Shown: positions 5,147 through 8,106 of the stretch, piece after piece | How positions within the stretch are numbered: the stretch's first letter is position 1 | Layout of the letters: the number at the start of each line of letters is the position of its first letter | Origin: CAYFZR01 sp964347835 [NCBI: uncultured archaeon] | GTDB lineage: Archaea > CAYFZR01 | Assembly (NCBI GenBank): GCA_964347835.1 | Contig: CAYFZR010000036.1 | Span: 1 to 8,106 of the forward strand | Length of the DNA: 8,106 nucleotides | Direction: 5' to 3' | The notes under the pieces: generated by a model | What the model saw: the letters and a program-made list of their open reading frames with translations, nothing else | Database searches by the model: none | Told to the model about the DNA's origin: nothing | Program-made: the position numbers and the translations under genes

Positions 5147-6824
5147 CGGGTTCCTCCAAACCGACTATTTGAAAATCATCTATTAATCCGTAATCCGTAA
5201 TTTTTAATTCAGGTATCACAGGCAAAGCTAGGAATGACAACGTCATGATAGGGTTTTTTAAATCACAACCCATCTCTTTAATTGTTTCATTTAACGTTTC
5301 CAAATTGTTTGAAACTTCTTCAACTGGTCTGTGACTCATCAAACCACCTATTGGAAGGGGTAATGAAATTGTTTTGTCACCATAAACGCAAGATATTCCC
5401 CCTCCGATTCTTATTATCTCATTTACCGCTCTTGCAACTGAAGTATCTTCTACTCCTACTGCGACTATGTTGTGCGAGTCATGGGAAATGCTGGATGCTA
5501 TAGCACCTTCTTTTAAATTAAATCCGTGTACAAATCCCTTTGATATCCTTCCAGAGTTTCTATGTCTTTCTACCACTGCTATCTTCAGGATATCTCTTTC
5601 TATATCTGAGGACAACTCATTTCCTTTCATTAAGAAAATTCTTTTTCTGGTAAATATCTGTCCTTCCACTATTTCAATTACTTTTACACGAGTATTTTCT
5701 TTATCAGTTGTCAATAAAAAGTCTTTAGGTGATACCTCAACCAAATTTATGGTATTTTTGTATATTCCTTTGTATTCCGGAATATTAATCCGTAATATTC
5801 CTTTTTCGCTAATAATTTCTCCATTCACTATATTAAACATAACATTAAAATCATCAAGAGAATCTACAATAACAAAATCTGCCTTAGTACCAGGAAAAAA
5901 TATTTTTAATCCCAAATATTCGCTTGGGTTCAGAGTAACCAGAATAATTGCTAACTCAGGATCTATCCCCTCTTCAATGGCTCTTCTTATGAGATGATCT
6001 ACGTGCCCCTCTCTTCTTAGATCTATCGGATCTCTATCATCTGATACAAGAATACATCTTCTACCTCTAACCTCCTTTATAACTTCAATTAAGTCATGGA
6101 GATTCTTTGATGCAGATCCCTCCCTAACCATAAGATAAATACCTTTTTTCAATTTTTCTAGGGCTTCCTCCTCATCAGAGCACTCGTGATCCGAAATAAT
6201 ACCTGTAGAAATATATGCGTTCAATTCTTTACCTTTCAACCCCGGACAATGACCATCAATTATCTTTTCCTTCGATATCCTAATCTTATCCAAAATTTTG
6301 GGCTCTCTATCTATTACAGCAGGAAAACTCATTACTTCTCCCAGACCTATGACTTCTTCTAGTTCGAGAAGTTCTTGGATATCTTTTGAATCAATTTTTG
6401 CTCCAGATGTCTCAAGATTACTAGAGGGAACGCATGCTGGTGCCAAGAAAAAAAAATTTAATGGACTTGCCTTAGAATCATCGATCATAAAATTTATGCC
6501 TTCTTTTCCCAATACATTCGCAATCTCATGGGGATCGCAAACTACCGTAGAGGTCCCCCTAGGAAGCACTACCCTTGCGAACTCCCGTGGTATCAACATA
6601 GAACTTTCTATATGGACGTGTGCATCGATTAATCCAGGAATCAGGATTCCCTCGATTTCCAACGTCTTTCCTATTAAATCATTCGAGAAGCCTGCGAACT
6701 TATCTTTATATATACCTATTTTTCCGTCCTCTGTTTTTTGCGTATAAGGGTTAAAAATAGACCCTTCTACCACTAAATCACACTCTCTGTAACCTAAACA
6801 AGCCTCTATGAGCTCATTTAACAT
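5139..6824 (-). CDS. ade: Adenine deaminase
   Basis: This 561-residue amidohydrolase-superfamily enzyme converts adenine to hypoxanthine plus ammonia (EC 3.5.4.2), feeding purine salvage. Using the ATG at 6824, the metal and active-site landmarks are DAHVHIES (H69, H71), CDPHEIANV, GLGEVM (E163), DGHCPGLKG (H192), SDHEC (H213), REGSASKN and SDDR (D262, D263). The C-terminal domain specific to this family has GFVHGFNLKEGAIASSISHDSHNI and LPIGGLMS. Length is in the normal range. The loop before KADFVIVD is slightly short (IFFPGTKADF against the usual GAIAPG-type sequence). I prefer the ATG at 6824, preceded by AAGGTG six bases away, over the GTG at 6833, which is part of that ribosome binding site. 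It starts 10 bp after mptD and overlaps the next gene by 8 bp. Confidence 0.95.
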   Translation of the reverse strand: MLNELIEACLGYRECDLVVEGSIFNPYTQKTEDGKIGIYKDKFAGFSNDLIGKTLEIEGILIPGLIDAHVHIESSMLIPREFARVVLPRGTSTVVCDPHEIANVLGKEGINFMIDDSKASPLNFFFLAPACVPSSNLETSGAKIDSKDIQELLELEEVIGLGEVMSFPAVIDREPKILDKIRISKEKIIDGHCPGLKGKELNAYISTGIISDHECSDEEEALEKLKKGIYLMVREGSASKNLHDLIEVIKEVRGRRCILVSDDRDPIDLRREGHVDHLIRRAIEEGIDPELAIILVTLNPSEYLGLKIFFPGTKADFVIVDSLDDFNVMFNIVNGEIISEKGILRINIPEYKGIYKNTINLVEVSPKDFLLTTDKENTRVKVIEIVEGQIFTRKRIFLMKGNELSSDIERDILKIAVVERHRNSGRISKGFVHGFNLKEGAIASSISHDSHNIVAVGVEDTSVARAVNEIIRIGGGISCVYGDKTISLPLPIGGLMSHRPVEEVSNNLETLNETIKEMGCDLKNPIMTLSFLALPVIPELKITDYGLIDDFQIVGLEEPDE

Positions 6825-6834
6825 AAAAAACACC

Positions 6835-7209
6835 TTAGACCTCGACTATCTCTTCAACATACATCAAAGGATACTCAAGATCTTCTATATATTTTAGTCT
6901 AGAGATGACCTTTACATTCTCTAACTTTATTATCAACAAAACCTCTAACATTTCTGGAGAAAGAGTTGTGTATCCATGTCTTTCGCATCTCTGCTTCAAC
7001 TCTTCTCTATCTATTCTTACGGATATATCTGATACAAAAAATTGATTTAAGGTACATTCTTCTATGGTTCTTTCAAGAGACTCTACGGTAGATAGACTAA
7101 CAGGTGCACCCATGAACTGATGGAATATTGCGCCTAATTTTATACCTGATTCAAATAAGGCTCTTTCTCTAGGACTCAAATCCTTGAAAAAGTTATTAAT
7201 ACCACTCAT
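6835..7209 (-). CDS. mptD: Archaeal dihydroneopterin aldolase, MptD family
   Basis: This protein of about 124 residues resembles the archaeal MptD (DUF372) family. That family cleaves 7,8-dihydroneopterin to 6-hydroxymethyl-7,8-dihydropterin and glycolaldehyde in methanopterin/folate synthesis and is unrelated to bacterial FolB. Recognisable stretches are LSPRERALFESGIKLGAIFHQFMGAPVS near the N-terminus and TIEECTLNQFFVSDISVRID in the middle. YTTLSPEMLEVLL and the end RLKYIEDLEYPLMYVEEI follow. I chose the ATG at 7209 because it overlaps the upstream stop (the termination codon lies ten bases inside), typical of coupled translation. A TTG at 7224 would add five residues. Assignment rests on remembered family features, so an unassigned function within the same fold remains possible. 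Confidence 0.82.
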   Translation of the reverse strand: MSGINNFFKDLSPRERALFESGIKLGAIFHQFMGAPVSLSTVESLERTIEECTLNQFFVSDISVRIDREELKQRCERHGYTTLSPEMLEVLLIIKLENVKVISRLKYIEDLEYPLMYVEEIVEV

Positions 7210-8106
7210 ACCACGATTTGACAATCTTCGGTTGTTCTCTTTGAATTATACTTCTCAATGTAATGTCTTCTCTAAACTCATAAGCGTATACTATCTTTAA
7301 CTTCTGATTTGGCATTAATGTACATACCCATGCAGGCTCTACCGTAGGTTGCGCCTTCTTGAGTTCGAGTGCTCCTCTTTCCCAAACGAAAGGACTAGTT
7401 GCTGCGAGCGACCCTGAGCTTAGTTTCGCAAGGCCTTCACCTTCAATCCATTCGTCCCAAGAGGGAATACCTACTAACTCCGGACCCGTTACAGCCCTCA
7501 TACGAATGTCCGGCCATGTGAATTCGTCTTTTGATGCTACATTTTGCACTTTGGTTGCATCTAATACTGAAGAAGGCTCTGCTCTCGTCAATGCTGCATT
7601 TTCAACAACTATCGGCGCGCCAAAAGCGCATGTAACAGGAGTATTAGCATTATTTATTACTGAAAATTCTACCTTTTGATACCAGCGCAGTATCTTTACG
7701 TCTTCTACCTGATCTTCTAATGAAAAAGGGTCTTCGTACTGAGACGAAAACCATTGAATGAAAGGCAAGCCACCCAGTGTAAGTTCAGCAGTTGGTAACT
7801 CGGGTATAGAGATTTTTTCTAAGGGTGGGGGGTTTTCCAAGGCTTCTAGATCTCTCATAGCTATAGTTCTTGTTTGCCTTGGCTGTATCCACCAACCTCT
7901 CTTACCAAGGTACATCTCAAACTCAGTTGATTCATCAATCTCAAAATCACCCCAATCTGCACCCCATGCAGCCACAGGAAATTCTACTAATGCTATGTGC
8001 CTCTTCGTTGCACCTTCGTTTTTAATGGTAGCAGTTATAGAAGTCTTAAGTTCTGTTATCCATATTTCACCCACAACCCCCGTTACTATAAATGAGGCGC
8101 TACCTA
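7196..8106 (-). CDS. Trp-rich, probably extracytoplasmic two-domain protein, 5' end outside window
   Basis: I do not recognise this gene. The frame stays open to the window edge, so it is 5'-truncated; the GTG at 8074 is probably internal. The residues just before it read GSASFIVTGVV, a small-hydrophobic stretch like the end of a signal or anchor helix. Next come two beta-rich segments with similar logic. The first begins SITATIKNEG and ends IQPRQTRTIAM. The second begins VEFSVINNAN and ends LMPNQKLKIVYAY. This suggests tandem Ig-like (CARDB-type) sandwiches joined by a proline-rich linker (ENPPPLEKISIPELP). About 14 tryptophans occur in some 300 residues, which is unusually many, and the end is SWYEWY. 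Only two cysteines are present. Surface or pilus-associated location is inference. Its stop codon overlaps the start of mptD. Confidence 0.65.
   Translation of the reverse strand, partial: GSASFIVTGVVGEIWITELKTSITATIKNEGATKRHIALVEFPVAAWGADWGDFEIDESTEFEMYLGKRGWWIQPRQTRTIAMRDLEALENPPPLEKISIPELPTAELTLGGLPFIQWFSSQYEDPFSLEDQVEDVKILRWYQKVEFSVINNANTPVTCAFGAPIVVENAALTRAEPSSVLDATKVQNVASKDEFTWPDIRMRAVTGPELVGIPSWDEWIEGEGLAKLSSGSLAATSPFVWERGALELKKAQPTVEPAWVCTLMPNQKLKIVYAYEFREDITLRSIIQREQPKIVKSWYEWY

Noticed and set aside
5467-5997. Long open frame on the plus strand inside ade
   Set aside because: It is antisense to a well-conserved enzyme whose motifs run across the whole region; its translation is a low-complexity Ser/Leu/Ile-rich sequence with no recognisable motif.
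6298-6747. 149-codon open frame on the plus strand inside ade
   Set aside because: It lies opposite the metal-binding part of ade, has no ribosome binding site and looks like a complementary-frame shadow.
6825-6833. GTG at 6833 as the ade start
   Set aside because: The GTG forms part of the AAGGTG ribosome binding site spaced six bases from the ATG at 6824, which is the better start.
1-8106. tRNA or rRNA genes, CRISPR repeats, insertion sequences or phage genes
   Set aside because: Reading both strands showed no GTTCRA-type tRNA arm in a cloverleaf context, no regularly spaced repeats and no transposase or integrase motifs.

Overview
The window is archaeal chromosome. It carries transcription factor B, the H/ACA RNP protein Gar1, archaeal Trm1 and ribosomal protein eL33 (L35Ae). 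Promoters have TATA boxes 24-32 bp upstream of apparently leaderless starts, and a run-of-T terminator is visible. The DNA is AT-rich by eye. The archaeal-type dihydroneopterin aldolase (MptD family) and the Gar1-TFB gene pair point to a euryarchaeon, possibly from a methanogen-related or Thermococci-related lineage. I cannot place it more precisely.

Left part (1-1328, + strand): a two-gene operon with no spacing between stop and start. It encodes a BlaI/MecI-type winged-helix repressor and a membrane gluzincin protease of the M48/M56 (HtpX/BlaR1) kind. The layout matches the staphylococcal BlaR1-BlaI signalling pair, but the protease lacks the C-terminal ligand-binding sensor. Five cysteines are predicted on its outer face. 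The repressor has an Asn-Phe bond in its C-terminal region, where BlaI/MecI are cut. This is the most interesting part of the window.

Middle (1329-4323): gar1 (TTG start) overlaps tfb (GTG start), a translationally coupled RNA-modification and transcription-initiation pair that ends at a T-rich terminator. A leaderless rlmE/FtsJ-type rRNA 2'-O-methyltransferase follows. It converges on, and overlaps by 38 bp, trm1, the tRNA G26 dimethyltransferase on the minus strand.

Right part (4363-8106, - strand): a tightly packed, overlapping operon read right to left. The order is an unrecognised Trp-rich, probably extracytoplasmic two-domain beta protein (5' end outside the window), mptD (pterin synthesis), ade (adenine deaminase), a THEP1-type P-loop NTPase and eL33. 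trm1 lies 39 bp downstream of eL33 with its own TATA box. The operon mixes purine salvage, pterin synthesis and ribosome assembly. No RNA genes, mobile elements or CRISPR repeats were seen, and no stretch over 300 bp lacks a gene.
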